Below are positions 1 through 11,600 of a stretch of DNA of 64,000 nt, piece by piece. A program made the position numbers and the translations under genes. Each line of letters starts with the position of its first letter. Position 1 is the stretch's first letter. The notes below the pieces were generated by a model, which made no database searches, was not told where the DNA came from, and saw nothing but the letters and a program-made list of their open reading frames with translations. The stretch comes from Echinometra lucunter (taxonomy: Eukaryota; Echinodermata; Echinoidea; Camarodonta; Echinometridae): positions 27,072,114 through 27,136,113 of the forward strand of contig CM057165.1 in assembly GCA_029962745.1 (NCBI GenBank), read 5' to 3'.

Positions 1-268
1 AAAAGGTATTGTGGCTGGAAGGCTATCTAAAAACTTTAAAGATACTAAATCTGAATCCCATTCCCACCCCTATCCCAGCTCTGAAAAAGCTGAATTAAAG
101 CTGAGGCAAAAAATAAATAAATGAAAAAAAAAAAAAAATGCAGTAACATATAGGCAAAGACAGTATAACAATATGTAATTCTTACTGAAAGGATATCTAT
201 AAATAAGTAAATATTATCTACATTGCCATCCTACCCCAAATCCAACTCTAAAAGAAATAAATTCTTAC

Positions 269-541
269 CCTAATGTTTTTGTCCTGCTCTCCTATGTCAT
301 CTCCTCCAACTCCAGGATTAAAATCATCATTGACTGGATCATGCCCCTCCTCTCCCCCAAGTCCTAACCAACCTTTACCCTCATCATTGTTTCTTGCAAA
401 TGGATTACTGTCCAATTCTGCTTTTGCATGACTTGACCCATCTGGCACAAAATGTCTGAAAACTACAATGCTACCCAAAGCACTGATCAGGAGTATCACT
501 GTCACAACCTTCCTCTGGAGACGGGATAACCTCCTCCAAAC
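269..541 (-). CDS. MAN1B1: MAN1B1 (ER alpha-1,2-mannosidase), exon with transmembrane anchor; partial gene
   Basis: This internal coding exon has an acceptor ...GATAG before base 541 and a donor AGG|GTAAGA after base 269. It is 273 nt (91 codons), phase 0 at both ends, and joins in frame to the exon at 5783-5897. It starts VWRRLSRLQRKVV, followed by a hydrophobic segment (VTVILLISALGSIVVF) and a Gly/Asp/Asn-rich stem ending DKNIR. Human MAN1B1 has SCWRKWKQLSRLQR before its membrane anchor; here the joined sequence reads SCWRVWRRLSRLQR, a close match in the same place. The family is a type II membrane glycoside hydrolase (GH47) that removes one mannose from Man9GlcNAc2 and marks misfolded glycoproteins for ER-associated degradation. 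The catalytic domain lies beyond the left edge of the window. The assignment rests on the tail and anchor only, so a different Golgi/ER type II enzyme is possible but unlikely. Confidence 0.82.
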
Positions 542-856
542 CTATCATGGAGTAACAATAAAATAGACAAGAAGACATTTTCTCTTTTAAATTCAGATAT
601 TAACTCTAAAGTAGAATCCTGTCTGTTTGTTCCAACCTAGAGAGTTACGATACTCTTAGAATATAAAAAGCATTAAATACACTCATCAGTCACAATTATG
701 CTTTATAAAACAACCTTGTTTTTTCTTAGGGGGAGGGGGGAGGGGAGCAGGAAATATAACACTGGTCAATAGCTAAGCTGTATACCTTTACAGTCAATAG
801 TCAACACACATACACAAGAAATTTCAATAAAGAGATTCATCAGATTGGTAAAGTGC

Positions 857-2623
857 TAATTGAAGTGAATTTTCATAATAACACAATCAATTTTATTATT
901 ACGTTGTGAGCTTTCGCCTACTAGTTTCTGCAGACTGGCACTGACTCGCTGTAGAGGAGATATTGGCTAGGCCTTAACCGATATGGAATTTCGTTACCGA
1001 TCCGATGCCCAATGTTTTTACATCCGCATCGGCCCGATTCCGATTCCAATACCGATGCAGCGCAGAGCGTGGCTGGAGTAGAGATGCGTAATTACAATAA
1101 AAAAAATTAATCCCGTCTGCTACGCCCGCAATGCAAAACAACATTGTGTAGGGTCTAAGTGTGATTGTAACCGCCAAATATCGGGCCAAAATGAAAACCG
1201 AACGATTTTTTGATAAACGAAAACAACACACCTTTGCCAAAGTTGCTGCCTAACTCTAACTCTAACTGTAAATCTACGATAGACCTTATGCACATTAACG
1301 GAAGAGCCTGTCAATAGTGGATTGATTTTTCCTCAAAACTAGTTTTTTAAAGTGATTTGTGAAGACAAAGTAAATATGAAGAGGCTGAGGGTTTCGACAC
1401 ATTGTGTGATAAACAGCCGACTGGGCCGAACTAGAGCTCGAACAAAGACGTCTAGAAAGACGTTTTTCAAGTTCAGTGCAGTGGAGACAATGTATAGACA
1501 ACGTTGTTCATGTGCGCGCACGTGCTCGCGCAAAGCACGCAAAACAAAAGCTCAAATATGCATGGCCAAGACTCGGCCTAGTCTTCGTGTGCCATAAAAA
1601 TCCGCTGCGATACTCGCCTGCTCACCATACGTAATGCACACATCTCTGCGAGGGGACTGCTGAGAGATATAATGCACGCCATATAGCGCGGCGGTTAGTT
1701 GCGCGCTCTGAACATACAGAGACTAATCGACTTAATTTCATACGAAGAACGAACTATGACAGACTATGCGCATTAACGACTCTGTCTATAGTGGGTCAAA
1801 GTATTCAGTGTACTTAATTTGCCTTGCAAACGTTGTGGTCTTATCTTTTCATTCCACTTTTCAATCACAGTTATGGAGTCAAAGTCCGGTGGTTGTAGTC
1901 TAAGTTTTCAGTCTTGTATACCTTGGTTTCACATGAAAGATGAATTGAAAACTGCTTTATTCGATCTGGTTACTTGTGATTTGGGGGGGGGATTTCATGA
2001 TTAATTTATATATAATATATCAATTCCTCCTCTCAGTCTTCCTCTCTGCGTACCTGTTGTTCAGTACTTAATTCTTTATATTTAAAAAAAAAGGCTTGTA
2101 GGCTAGGTTGTGGCTCACAGATGCTCGTTTCATGTAGTCGCTATGTACTGGCTATCTCACATTATCTGGTTGACTGGAGCTCAAATAAACATACTATAAA
2201 GTCACTTCTACTATCCCTCTCTCACTTCACTGAGTACATTCTTGCTACTCCTGCTGGGATCGGGTGAGTAACAAAAAGAACAGGACATGTTAACAGTGAT
2301 ATTAACCACAAATTCTTATCTTTTATTGAGGACAAAATGAGGAGAAAAAGGTAAAAAAAACCTGTTGCCTACATCGGTTCCGCATCAGCACACCAATCAA
2401 AATATTTACCGATTCTGATGTTTTGCCGATGTGGCCAAGAATCGGCATTCACCAATCTCCGATGCGCATATTGGATAAGGCCTAATATTGGTAGTCGGAT
2501 GGTCCGAGAGAATGGGAGATAATTTGAATTCGAATTTGCCAGTCTGAAGAAGCCTGCAGAAACTAGTAGGCAAAAGCTTGCACAGTGATAATAAAACTGA
2601 TTGAGTAATTATGAAAATTCACC
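857..2623. mobile_element. Foldback (long inverted repeat) element, split by a hAT-like insertion
   Basis: The left arm (about 857-940) and right arm (about 2536-2623) are inverted copies about 80 bp long. Both carry GCCTACTAGTTTCTGCAG next to CTTTTATTA-type sequence; on the plus strand the right arm reads CTGCAGAAACTAGTAGGC. Without the nested element at 968-2484 the unit would be about 250 bp, the size of a palindromic MITE. I found no clear target duplication. Confidence 0.7.
968..2484. mobile_element. Non-autonomous hAT-like DNA transposon, 1,517 bp
   Basis: It is flanked by ATATTGGC (960-967) and ATATTGGT (2485-2492), an 8-bp target duplication with one mismatch. The ends are TAGGCCTTAACCGATATG and, inverted, TAGGCCTTATCCAATATG. 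Subterminal sequence is full of CCGAT/ATCGG motifs (990-1060 and 2370-2465). An internal stretch at about 1590-1700 (AAAATCCGCTGCGATACTC...) is clearly related to 19557-19650 in the hAT-like element of the DAXX intron. No transposase frame is visible. Confidence 0.78.
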
Positions 2624-3041
2624 TAAATTCACTCAAGAAATTTGTTTTTAGAAGCAATAAGCTGTCCATTTTTCAAAAGAAGTTAATAATGCCTAGATAA
2701 AAATGAAAATGTCAGTGTTATGAACTATTGGGTACAAAAACTTGATAACTTGAATATTTCTTTAAAAAACCCATAATACTAAACTAATGACCTAGAATGA
2801 GGTCATTTTTAACTTACCTGACTTATTAGTATAATGGCTTTAATTCATTTTACATAGTACATTTAGCTATTAATGTACAGACTCATACTTCAGATTTGAT
2901 TATATTGCGTCAGTCTGATCATATATCTTATATCCACCTGGTCAGACTCCTTGGTATTGGACCATATGTATGTTTTTTGTATGCTTAAAGTTTGTAAACC
3001 TTCTTTGCCTCTAAATAAAGGTTTCTTTTTGAAAACTATCT

Positions 3042-3860
3042 ACTGTTCAGTTTGATGCACTCAATTACATTTATGACCTTACTTCAAGTGAGCTTTGTAT
3101 AAACCCATCTGATTCTCTGGATGACTTAGCCACATCATGTGATTCTACCTTATGGTCTATTCTTGATAAACATGCACCCATGTCTACTAAAACAGTAAAC
3201 AGTCACATCAGAGTGCCATGGTTCATTGATGATGTAAGAATGGAAAAGAAGAGGAGAAAGGAAAAAAAAAATGGAGGCAATCTCAGTCTGTTTCTGACCA
3301 CAATGCATTTAAGATAGCTCCTAACAAGGCCTTGTTTATAATGAATAATGCTCTAATATGAAGTGCCTACTAGTATTATAGATAACCATTATTTTGTCAA
3401 TGGACTGCATGACTTTAAAAAAAAAAAAAAAAAGTAGTCAAAATCCATTATGATATTGAATCAGTTTTACATGAAGAGGATGTCATCATGTCAGTGTTGA
3501 TAATTCTCTTGAATACTCATTTTGTCTGGTTTGACTCTCAGTTGAATATGGAGACCCACATATCCAAAACATGTAAAGTAGCCTTCTATCATCTAATAAG
3601 GCACTCCATGGCTTGGCCCCATCTATATGGGTAAACTCCTGACAATGAATCATCAACCCAGTCTTAAGGCTTCATAGCTCCCATGACATTATCCATTGTG
3701 TAAGACAAAGATTACTCTCGGAGACTGTGCTTTTCTTAATAGTGCTGCAACCAAACTCAGGAATAGTCTCCCTCCCTCAATTAGGCATGCATCATGAATT
3801 AATGTGTTCAAAAACCTTTTGAAAAATCAGCTGTTTTAGGACAGTTTTCCATAAACGTGT
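3042..3860 (+). pseudogene. Decayed LINE (CR1/L2-like) open reading frame fragments
   Basis: From 3042 to 3316 one frame is open and reads ...DSTLWSILDKHAPMSTKTV, then RVPWFIDDVRMEKKRRK. This is the typical linker between endonuclease and reverse transcriptase in CR1/L2-type non-LTR retrotransposons. From 3480 to 3860 there are frame-shifted scraps of the C-terminal part (HGLAPS, RSSHDIIHC, a LRNSLPPSIR-like segment). Most of the reverse transcriptase between them is deleted, and there are many stops and shifts. It is a dead copy. Confidence 0.7.
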
Positions 3861-4439
3861 TTTGTTGTATGCATTTTTGTACATAGAGATGGTAATCTTT
3901 CCAGTTTCCCCTCTTGGTTATGATTTAATTTATGTTATTACTGGTACCGCTCCCATTGTTCCCACTATTTTGTTCTTTGCAGTTGAGTATATTCCTATAG
4001 AAACTGCACAATATAAACTTTCACTTATTCTTCTTCTTACTATTATTTTATGCACCAAGTATGTAGCCACATACCAGGTTTTGACCGAAATATTACCATT
4101 TTTCCAAAACTACGGTACTCAAATTTAATTTCCATATTGACTTTGTATACAATTTTTCTGTAGTGTGATTTTTTTTTTTTTTTACTCTTTACCTCACCTT
4201 AAATATGACGCTGGCGCATAATTTTTTTTTAATAGTAACAGACCAAATTTCATTGTAAAAGTGCCCCACCCCTTACTTCAAGATATTACTTGTGATAAAG
4301 TTAATTTAGAGTGGTACCAAGGCTAAAAGTTTTAGGAAAGTAGGTAGTTGCAAGCCTCAGGCCTCTTTCCCCACCCTCCTCTTTCTTCTTCCTCCCCTCT
4401 TTTAATCTTTTTCTCTTTTTTTCCATTTTTTTTCAATCA

Positions 4440-5160
4440 CTTGAAAAATCATAGGTGGTGATTGGGGAGGGGGGCATGTCCCCCCTCGATTATTTCTGAG
4501 GGATGGTCCCCCCCCCCGATTTTTAAAACTTAATATTTCCTTTTTTATATTTTGAGTCAGGTGACCATATTTAGGCCAACCACTTAAATTTTATAGGTCT
4601 AGAGTGTATTTTGATGGAAAAACGAGGCTTCTTTCATTACTTTTTTTGCGATTATTTTTAACTCGCTTACTTCGCTCGCTCGCATGGTAACGATCATCCC
4701 CCTTCCAACTTCTCCAAACAGATTTTCGGCGGTGACCTTTGGTGTTTCCGCCCCTCCCCCCCACTCGTTACATGAAATTGCTGCCACTGTGAAAAATGTA
4801 GTGCTGCCCCTGCATTCAATATCAATAGATCTGCTTAAATTTTACTGGCTGCAGTGTTCAAGGTGAATATCTCTTAATGAAATGATGCCGACCGTATTTT
4901 GAATATTAAGAATTAATCAAATTCAAAGGTATCTAATTTTCCTTACAAACAGCCCATTCCCAGTATGTCATTTATTCACAGACAATGGTTGAGTTAGAGC
5001 TTTTCCTCTAAAAGTGCTCTTAAAATGCGACTTTCACACATGATATCTTGACAAAGTCCTTACCATGAGAGGGGGGATACCCCCCTACCACACCCTCCCC
5101 CACTCGGTCGCTCTGCTCCCTCGCTGCTGGCGCCACCCCTATTTCATATTCCTGGATCTG
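4440..5160. repeat. Dispersed GC-rich repeat relics with C/G runs and CTCGCTCGC motifs
   Basis: The sequence resembles the families at 34.49 and 47.16 kb: paired G and C runs (4465-4520), then TTTTGCGATTATTTTTAACTC followed by TTCGCTCGCTCGC (4645-4683), and further C runs up to 5110. The ends are not resolved. Short open frames here are by-products of low-complexity sequence. Confidence 0.5.
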
Positions 5161-5162
5161 CC

Positions 5163-5400
5163 ACTGTGGAGGTGCTGTGGTCCAGTGGTTTAAGGCACTT
5201 GAATGGAGACGCATGAATCGGGGGTTCAATCCCTGACATGGCACTTATGCCCTTGAGCAAGGCATCTTATCTACAGTGCTTTTTTATCATACATTAAATA
5301 AACTAATGTGCTATGGCCATAATATTGTTACCAACATGTGCATGTGTGTTTATTAAAAAATAAATTAATACATAAATAATAATGCAGGATTAAAATGTGA
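5163..5400 (+). mobile_element. tRNA-derived SINE
   Basis: It has an RNA polymerase III A-box-like TGGTCCAGTGG (5178-5188) and a B-box-like GGTTCAATCCC (5223-5233), spaced as in a tRNA gene. A body containing CCTTGAGCAAGGCATC (5252-5267) follows, and then an A/T-rich tail with AAAAAATAAATTAATAC. No intact cloverleaf gene is claimed. Confidence 0.72.
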
Positions 5401-5782
5401 CTAAATTCATTATGGCAGCCTTAGAGGTTCTGAAAAAAGCTTTAAAAATACTTTAGTTTGAAACCCCAAAAGTGCAAGAGAAAATGAACTCATGACACAT
5501 GACCAATATCACATAATGAATTTGCTTTCCAACATGAATAAATTCTCCCACACTTTTCCTTTGAAAGTAGATAGAAAGTCCACTAAAAAATACATTGGCC
5601 CTGCACCTCTATTACACTACTGCTCCCCTTCACAATAAATTCATTGTCTGACCAAATATTAGTTTAAGAGCTATTGAAAATAATTGTCCACTGATAGTGC
5701 TGGTCTAGTGCTGGTCAGTTCAAGACACTTGATAACGTTTCCTGTTAATATCTCATCCATTTATAATGAAAAATTAACTTAC

Positions 5783-5897
5783 TCTCCAGCATGATGCAAT
5801 TCTTTGAGCTTTGCTGTTATCGTAATCCCCCCTAGATGGTTTGCTTGTGAATGGCAGCATGGCACCCCCTATTGGTCGACTCTTACTGATGGTGACC
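5783..5897 (-). CDS. MAN1B1: MAN1B1, first recognised coding exon (cytosolic tail)
   Basis: The exon lies between an acceptor ...TTATGTACAG (before 5897) and a donor AGA|GTAAGT (after 5783). It is 115 nt: one leading base plus 38 codons, so it ends in phase 0 and fits the next exon. Only one frame is open. It reads ...GGAMLPFTSKPSRGDYDNSK then AQRIASCWR. The YDNSK...SCWR pair is also found in the human MAN1B1 cytosolic tail (ESYDNSKSWRRRSCWR). A good start codon lies inside the exon: the ATG at 5860-5858, in context GCCATGC. The protein may therefore begin MLPFTSK, with the exon's first 37 nt as 5' UTR. Alternatively an upstream exon supplies more N-terminus, because the frame stays open to the acceptor. 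I did not find a convincing upstream exon. From the internal ATG, 117 residues of the protein are visible in the window. Confidence 0.82.
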
Positions 5898-6482
5898 CTG
5901 TACATAACAGAAAATAATAAAATGCTCATGAACACTTGCTACCACAAGCAAAGCATTGTCATGTTTTATTCACATGAAATAATGTAAATAAATGTGGCCA
6001 GATGGTGAATGAAGTTATGAATCAAAGATTTTTAAATAGAGAGGGAATAGATCTACCATACCCTTTCATACAAAAGATATTGCACCGCATAGTCTCTGAC
6101 AGTGAATGAGTGCGTAGACAAGGGATCCTTCGCTTTTTGTAATGTCGAATTGACATCACCTTTTCTTATGAATATGACATTGTTCTTACTTGAATTTAGA
6201 TGAGATTTCAGCAATTACTATCTAGAATATGAGGGTTGAAATGAGGTAGATTCTAAACCATTAGGAAAATACCAAAGAAAGAGCTTGTCAATTTCAAGTG
6301 AAATATATTATTCGTTAAATGCACAGATACAGTTAGGCCCCCCCCCCACAAATCACACATGGACATGGATTGAACGTCAAGATATTGTGCATAAATCCAC
6401 TCACACTAGTGCTCGGTTATACTAACCTCGCACAACAGATGTGCTGTAACATGCAAATTGCTGACAGTAGGAAAGTATTCTA

Positions 6483-7175
6483 GGTAGGCACTTATGAGGC
6501 GACTTTCACGTGAGGGGAAAAAATACTCATGTCTGAAAAGTTAAGACTAGAAATGAATCCAGGTAGAAATGAATAAAGTGCACCCACTGCCTCGTCAACT
6601 GCTCATGGCGCAGTGGTTAAAGCCACTCATCCTGTGTACTTGGTCAATGAATTGACCTCATCCTGAAAATGTGACAAGTCTGTACCGAAACTACATAGCA
6701 TGCTTTTCTATTGGTTACTCGGCGACATGCTGTCGACCTACGAGTCTGATAAGCGTCAGTTTTCTTCTTAAAATTCACCATTTTCAGTTCATTCATCAGA
6801 TATGAAGTAGAAAGGGGAAAATTGAGAGCCTCAGGAACATTGCTGGTTAAGTAAAATCAAAACTTTTCTTTTCTTTTATAGATCTAAGTCAATGTATTTC
6901 ACCTTCACATCGGCACTTTGTTTCGCTATTCAAAACGCTGTTTTGACGTATGGGTGGTTAAAGTCACTGTCAGAGCTCGATATATTACTAGTCATGCTAG
7001 TCGAGGGTTCGAATCCTCGTGACGCTGATAATTTTTTCTTGTTATGAAATTGATGACAATGGCGTTTATTCCGTTGACAAAATAGTTAAAGTATGATGGA
7101 TATTCTTCAATCAGGTCGCTGATAGACGATCTTCGTTGCCACCCTCACTTCAGAGTCGCCTCAAAAGTGCCTACC
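6483..7175. mobile_element. MULE-like MITE (family A, copy 1), interrupted by a retroposon
   Basis: The terminal inverted repeats are GGTAGGCACTTATGAGGCGA at the left and, inverted, GGTAGGCACTTTTGAGGCGA at the right. It matches copy 2 (25761-26114) along its whole length apart from the 341-bp insertion with duplication at 6628-6968. Inside is a tRNA-like module: A-box TGGCGCAGTGG (6606-6616) and B-box GGTTCGAATCC (7006-7016). These are now separated by the insertion but would be about 60 nt apart without it. No flanking duplication is recognisable for this copy. Confidence 0.75.
6628..6954. mobile_element. Short retroposon-like element (family B, copy 1)
   Basis: This 327-bp segment is flanked by TGGTTAAAGCCACT (6614-6627) and TGGTTAAAGTCACT (6955-6968), a 14-bp duplication with one mismatch. 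It begins CATCCTGTGTAC, contains a small palindrome GGTCAATGAATTGACC, and ends TTTTGACGTATGGG. It is about 85-90% similar by eye to copy 2 at 26191-26533. There is no A-tail, no inverted terminal repeat and no coding capacity. Confidence 0.7.
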
Positions 7176-7472
7176 AAGTAGTTGTTGTTGTTATTTGATA
7201 TTGTCTAGTGCTCTCTGTATTTATTGGACAGAGGAGCAAGAGCTGTCATCAGATCAGAAAAATATTTTTCAAAATTCACTTGATCACGATAATTTATAAT
7301 TATGTCTATATCCATTTGGAGGACTGGAATTGAAACAGGATATTTTATTATCCTAGATGTAAAAAGCACATATTTTACATGAATTTGCAGATTATTTTTG
7401 CAGTTTCCATCTTCAACTATAACGTCAGAGGGCAGCATGTCATATAACGTTAAGATCTAACAGGTTACCGTA

Positions 7473-7708
7473 TACCCAGTTGTTGGGTGTCCAGACGGGT
7501 TGTGTATCCAGAGTCGATTTTTAAACAGCTAATTGAAAAAGTTCACAAGCAAATCTCTTAAATGTTTTAGCACAAATTAGCACAAACTGTCACACAAAAT
7601 TATTGATGATGATTAGCACTAATCAATGCATAGTTATTGTTTAATCCAAAGACAAAAAAGAAGGCTTCATTTTTGGTACATGTCCGGACACCCAACCCCC
7701 CATCCTAC
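7473..7708. mobile_element. Mariner-like MITE, copy 1 (236 bp)
   Basis: It is flanked by TA on both sides (7471-7472 and 7709-7710). The ends read TACCCAGTTGTTGGGTGTCC and ...TGTCCGGACACCCAACCCCC then CATCCTAC, so the subterminal GGGTGTCCGGAC is inverted. The same unit, in opposite orientation, lies at 27212-27452 just upstream of DAXX. TA duplication plus TIRs points to the Tc1/mariner group. No transposase is present. Confidence 0.7.
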
Positions 7709-7906
7709 TAACGTTACATCTCACAGTTAAATTTGCACAGGCACAGCTTAGCCTTAGCATACCGAATGTAGCCCTGTGTAGCATATGATAAATCCTGCAT
7801 TCCCCCTAAGTTTGCCGCTGTTAATCACCAGTAAATGTTAGATCTAAACTATGTGGATCGATTTTTTACAAAATAGCACGAACCTTTTCCAAACCAAGAT
7901 TGTCAC

Positions 7907-8042
7907 CTTTGCTGCACAGCTTTGCTACACTATCTTGGAAAGCGGAAGACCTCAAATCGACAAGCCAGAGCTTCCCGGCGACTTTCTTCGCAAGCACCGC
8001 TTCCACCTCCGTCTCTCTCTGAGCAGTGAAAATAATTTTGAG
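7907..8042 (-). other. Possible orphan exon or decayed coding fragment, unidentified
   Basis: On the minus strand there is an acceptor-like ...AATACCAG before 8042 and a donor-like AAAG|GTGACA after 7907. Between them a frame free of stops reads LKIIFTAQRETEVEAVLAKK and then VAGKLWLVDLRSSAFQDSV. It is compositionally more protein-like than the opposite strand, where a 68-codon frame overlaps it. I do not recognise the family. Its phase (0 in, 1 out) does not fit the MAN1B1 exon at 5783-5897. It could be a fragment of a transposon gene. Confidence 0.25.
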
Positions 8043-8293
8043 CTGGTATTAGTCTAGTATCAATCTCTAAATTGAATTGAAATATTATTTGCTAATGTCC
8101 TAATTTACATCTGATCGGAAGGACATTGTACTTGCCAACCTTTAACCAAATAAAAATAAAACTCTTTCACCAAATCCAGGTCCAACTAAGACAAGTTAAG
8201 TTACAGACGCTTCATAATTCACATGACGTGTCTGCATATGCACTGAACTACGAAGATGGCGCGCTAGCAGACACGATCTATAAGTACAGCACG

Positions 8294-8608
8294 ATAAATC
8301 CACTCTGGACACGATATCAGAGTGCACTGGTGTTTTTATTTATGTAAAGTTAACAGATTGATTTATTGTGAGTTGTGAAACAGCACATTTCACATTTTAC
8401 TTTTTTATATTGAAAATCTTTATTCAGATTGCTGAATTTGTACTGTAATACTGAAATTGCTTTGTAATGAATATGTATTGATAATTGTGTTAGCATTGTA
8501 TTGAAAAAGATGTCATTATGATTTATATTGAAAAATCTGAATAAAGGCAAAAAGCTTAAAAAAAAAAAAAAAAAACTAGTGGATTTATAAATCCACACTG
8601 GACACGAT
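8294..8608. repeat. Insertion-like segment with poly-A and a 22-bp flanking duplication
   Basis: ATAAATCCACTCTGGACACG (8294-8313, plus AT) recurs as ATAAATCCACACTGGACACG at 8587, a 22-bp direct repeat with one mismatch. The enclosed 271 bp end with AATAAAGGCAAAAAGCTT, a run of about 17 A and CTAGTGGATTT. Related sequence (TTTATTGTTGGTTGTGAAGCAGC, quoted in part; AATAAAGGCAAAAAAGCTT) occurs again at about 8922-9350. It looks like the 3' end of a retroposed transcript. Confidence 0.45.
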
Positions 8609-11600
8609 CATACACTGTGAAAAATGGGAAAATTTTTACAGCTTAAGACATCGACTATCATGATACCGGTAAATTTTTTTCTTTCATTTTATCATTATTT
8701 TAATAAATAATATCTTATCTGTACAATTCCTCATATCTCAAAAAAAAAATTATTTCCTGCACACTCTCTCATTCTCTCACTGATCCTAACACTTATTCAT
8801 AATTTCTTCTTTCCTTTTTTTTTTTTTAATTACATCTTTCCAGAAATTGACTGAAACAAGACACTATATTAAAAAAAAGAGTTGAGAAATGCACAAAGTT
8901 ATTTCACTTGAAGTAAACAGACTGATTTATTGTTGGTTGTGAAGCAGCACCTTCACCTTGTACTTCTTATTATATTGAAAAATCTTTATTCACATTGTGA
9001 AATCTGCATTGTACAATGGAAACGATATAAATAGATTGATATAATATATAACAAGGTAATATTCTGGTCCCAGTACTTTACATGTATATTATGTTGTTTT
9101 TTAACCCTGATATAACAAGATTCCTGCTATAAGAATATAATTTTGATGGTCCCAAGTACCTTGTTATACTGAGTTTCCACTGTAGGCCTATTACTGTTAT
9201 ATTTGTACTGTACTGAATATGTATTGTCTTTATTCTGTATGGAATATGTAGTGTTTATGGCGACATTGTGTTTATACTGTATGGAAAATCTTTTTTTTTT
9301 CCCTTATAATTTGAATCTGAAAATCTGAATAAAGGCAAAAAAGCTTTGGATTTTTTTTAATTTTTTATTCTTTCTAATGACAGCAGAATTGTTAGAGAAC
9401 TTCACTGACACAAGACCAAGGACATGTAAGACCCTACAAAATGAATAAATAAATTAATCTAAGAGCTGAAAATCTGAATGATCAATGAAGGCCAAAAAAA
9501 AAAAAAGCTTTTAAAAAAATCTACAATATAGATCCACTAGTAGAGATGACTGAACTCCATACCTAGTTTTGAGCAGAGATGGGTAGATATAGAGTCCGAT
9601 CGATCACTCTAGTAAAGACTTTAAGTAGGTGGTTAAAAGGACTGATGTGCAGCAAAGCATCTCCACTCGTATTTTTTCACATGAAAACTCATCCGCTTTT
9701 TTTTAGCTTTTTAAAACTCATATTTTTTGACAGGCTGCATCAAATTATCTCATCTAATTATACATGTATCTACAATTTTAGTTGTTTTTTTTGTGGGGTG
9801 GTCTTGCTCAACATTGATCATGTTTGTTATTGATATTCTATCAAATCGTTATCTTGCACTCAGTACAATTAGTTCACAATATGGCTACTCTCACATTCAT
9901 GTAATATATAAAAAGGTAATTTTTATCCTTTCCTATAACCTCCTGCTTAAACCTTTGCTCTCCCCTTTAATACTGATTTGGTTGACACTGTGCACAAAAT
10001 TGCTAAAGGAACAAACAGATAGAGTGATATCATATTGAAAATTGTTCAAATCTTTATTTTTCATATGCAATGTATGTGAAATCAAATTTTCATTTGAAAA
10101 ATGACATATTTACATTAACAGGAAAATGAACCAAGAAACAGCACAGACTTAAAGTGAAAGAAATACCAGTGTGCAAGACTATCAGATTTATGTCTGGAAC
10201 AGAAAGTCTTTTTCAGATCTTGGACAGCTTATCAAATCTAAACATGCCTACGGGCAACAGAGAAGAATTCTCTTTTGTGAACCTTGACCCATATGCCATT
10301 CTGTCTTATCTTTTGCTATCTTTTGTCTATTGCTTTGTTTGTATGTCTTGTATTCCTTTTAAATGGTCAAATTAATAACAACAACAATAATAATAAGGAT
10401 AATAATAATAAAGACAAGTGGGACAAGATAACAAGGCAATAGCCATAATGTGTCTCTCCATGTTCATAAGCAATCATTGTTGCAGGTAAATTGTAACATT
10501 TAACCTGTGACCTACATACATGACTTGACCCCAAATAACACTGAGGTTCCTGTAAGCTATCTACCACCCAAGTTAGGTTACCAACTGGCTAGTGGTTCCA
10601 AAGTTAGACCCCAGTAAAAACTTGGAAGTAAATTTTAACATTTGACCTCATTTGACCTTTGACCTACATACGAGCTTTGACTCCCAAATAAAAATGTCAC
10701 GGACGCCGCTAAGGATCCCTTAATCTTGCTCCACCTTGGTGGCTCACCAAATATGCATATTATAGGAAAACACATTGATAAAACATTTGAGACTAGAATA
10801 CAAATAAAGGTTCTAGAAGAGAAGTGAAAACTGAAACCATAACAACAACATTACATGTATCATACTGATTATAAAACTTTTTTTTCAACCATATTTTAGA
10901 CCTGTATTTAACCTATTTTGGCAGAATCAGAATGAATCTCAAATAAGAGAAACATTCCAGAAAAATATAGAATTATCAATTGAATACAAATCATGGCAAA
11001 ATATTCAGTAAAAAAACAAAAAAACAAAACAAAACAAAACAAAAGCGCCCCATTGTCTTGGAAAAAAAAAATCAATTCTTGGATTTCTCTGAGATCTATT
11101 TGGCCTTTGTCAATACTTGCAAATTTGTACTCATTACATGTAGTCCTAAAAGCTCACATACAGTGTTGGTAGCTAAGGAAATTGGCATGAAACTCATTAA
11201 ATGCATGTATGGTCTCACACTGCCTAACTTGTATAACAAGATTCATATGTGACATTCCATTCATGATTTCTGGTAAATTTTAGTATAAATGTCTGAAAGG
11301 AACCCAATAGAATGGTTACACTATGCCCTGCACTATGACCACTGCACGCCGACAGCTCGGCGCACAACATTTACAGCACTTTGTGGTGGTTCTCGCACAA
11401 CAGAACTCTCAATGGTTTTACACTTCTGCAGGCACTGTGTGATGTCCATCAACATTGTTGACTTTCAATAGATCAAAAAGTATTTTATCTCTCTCTTGCT
11501 TGATAATCAACTTAAGGAGGAGAAAACTTCACAGCAATTTTATTTTGCTGTTACCTTGCTAATGAGCTGATAAAAGCAAAGAAATATGATGAATAGTTTT

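Larger units (their letters stand above)
542..5782 (-). other. MAN1B1: MAN1B1 intron (repeat-filled)
   Basis: This is the intron between the two MAN1B1 exons, with GT/AG borders on the minus strand. It contains a foldback element split by a hAT-like element (857-2623), decayed LINE coding sequence (3042-3860), GC-rich dispersed repeats with G/C runs (about 4440-5160, related to the family at 34.5 and 47.2 kb) and a tRNA-derived SINE (5163-5400). I see nothing recognisable in 2650-3040, 3870-4430 or 5400-5780 beyond AT-rich DNA and short A/T runs. Confidence 0.75.

Noticed and set aside
3862..4128. 88-codon hydrophobic plus-strand frame
   Set aside because: AT-rich sequence downstream of a dead LINE; no conserved motif, and composition alone explains the hydrophobicity.
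7445..7716. TAACGTTA on both sides of the mariner-like MITE as an 8-bp duplication
   Set aside because: The second copy shows the element ends at the flanking TA dinucleotides, so the TAACGTTA match is coincidental on the left side.
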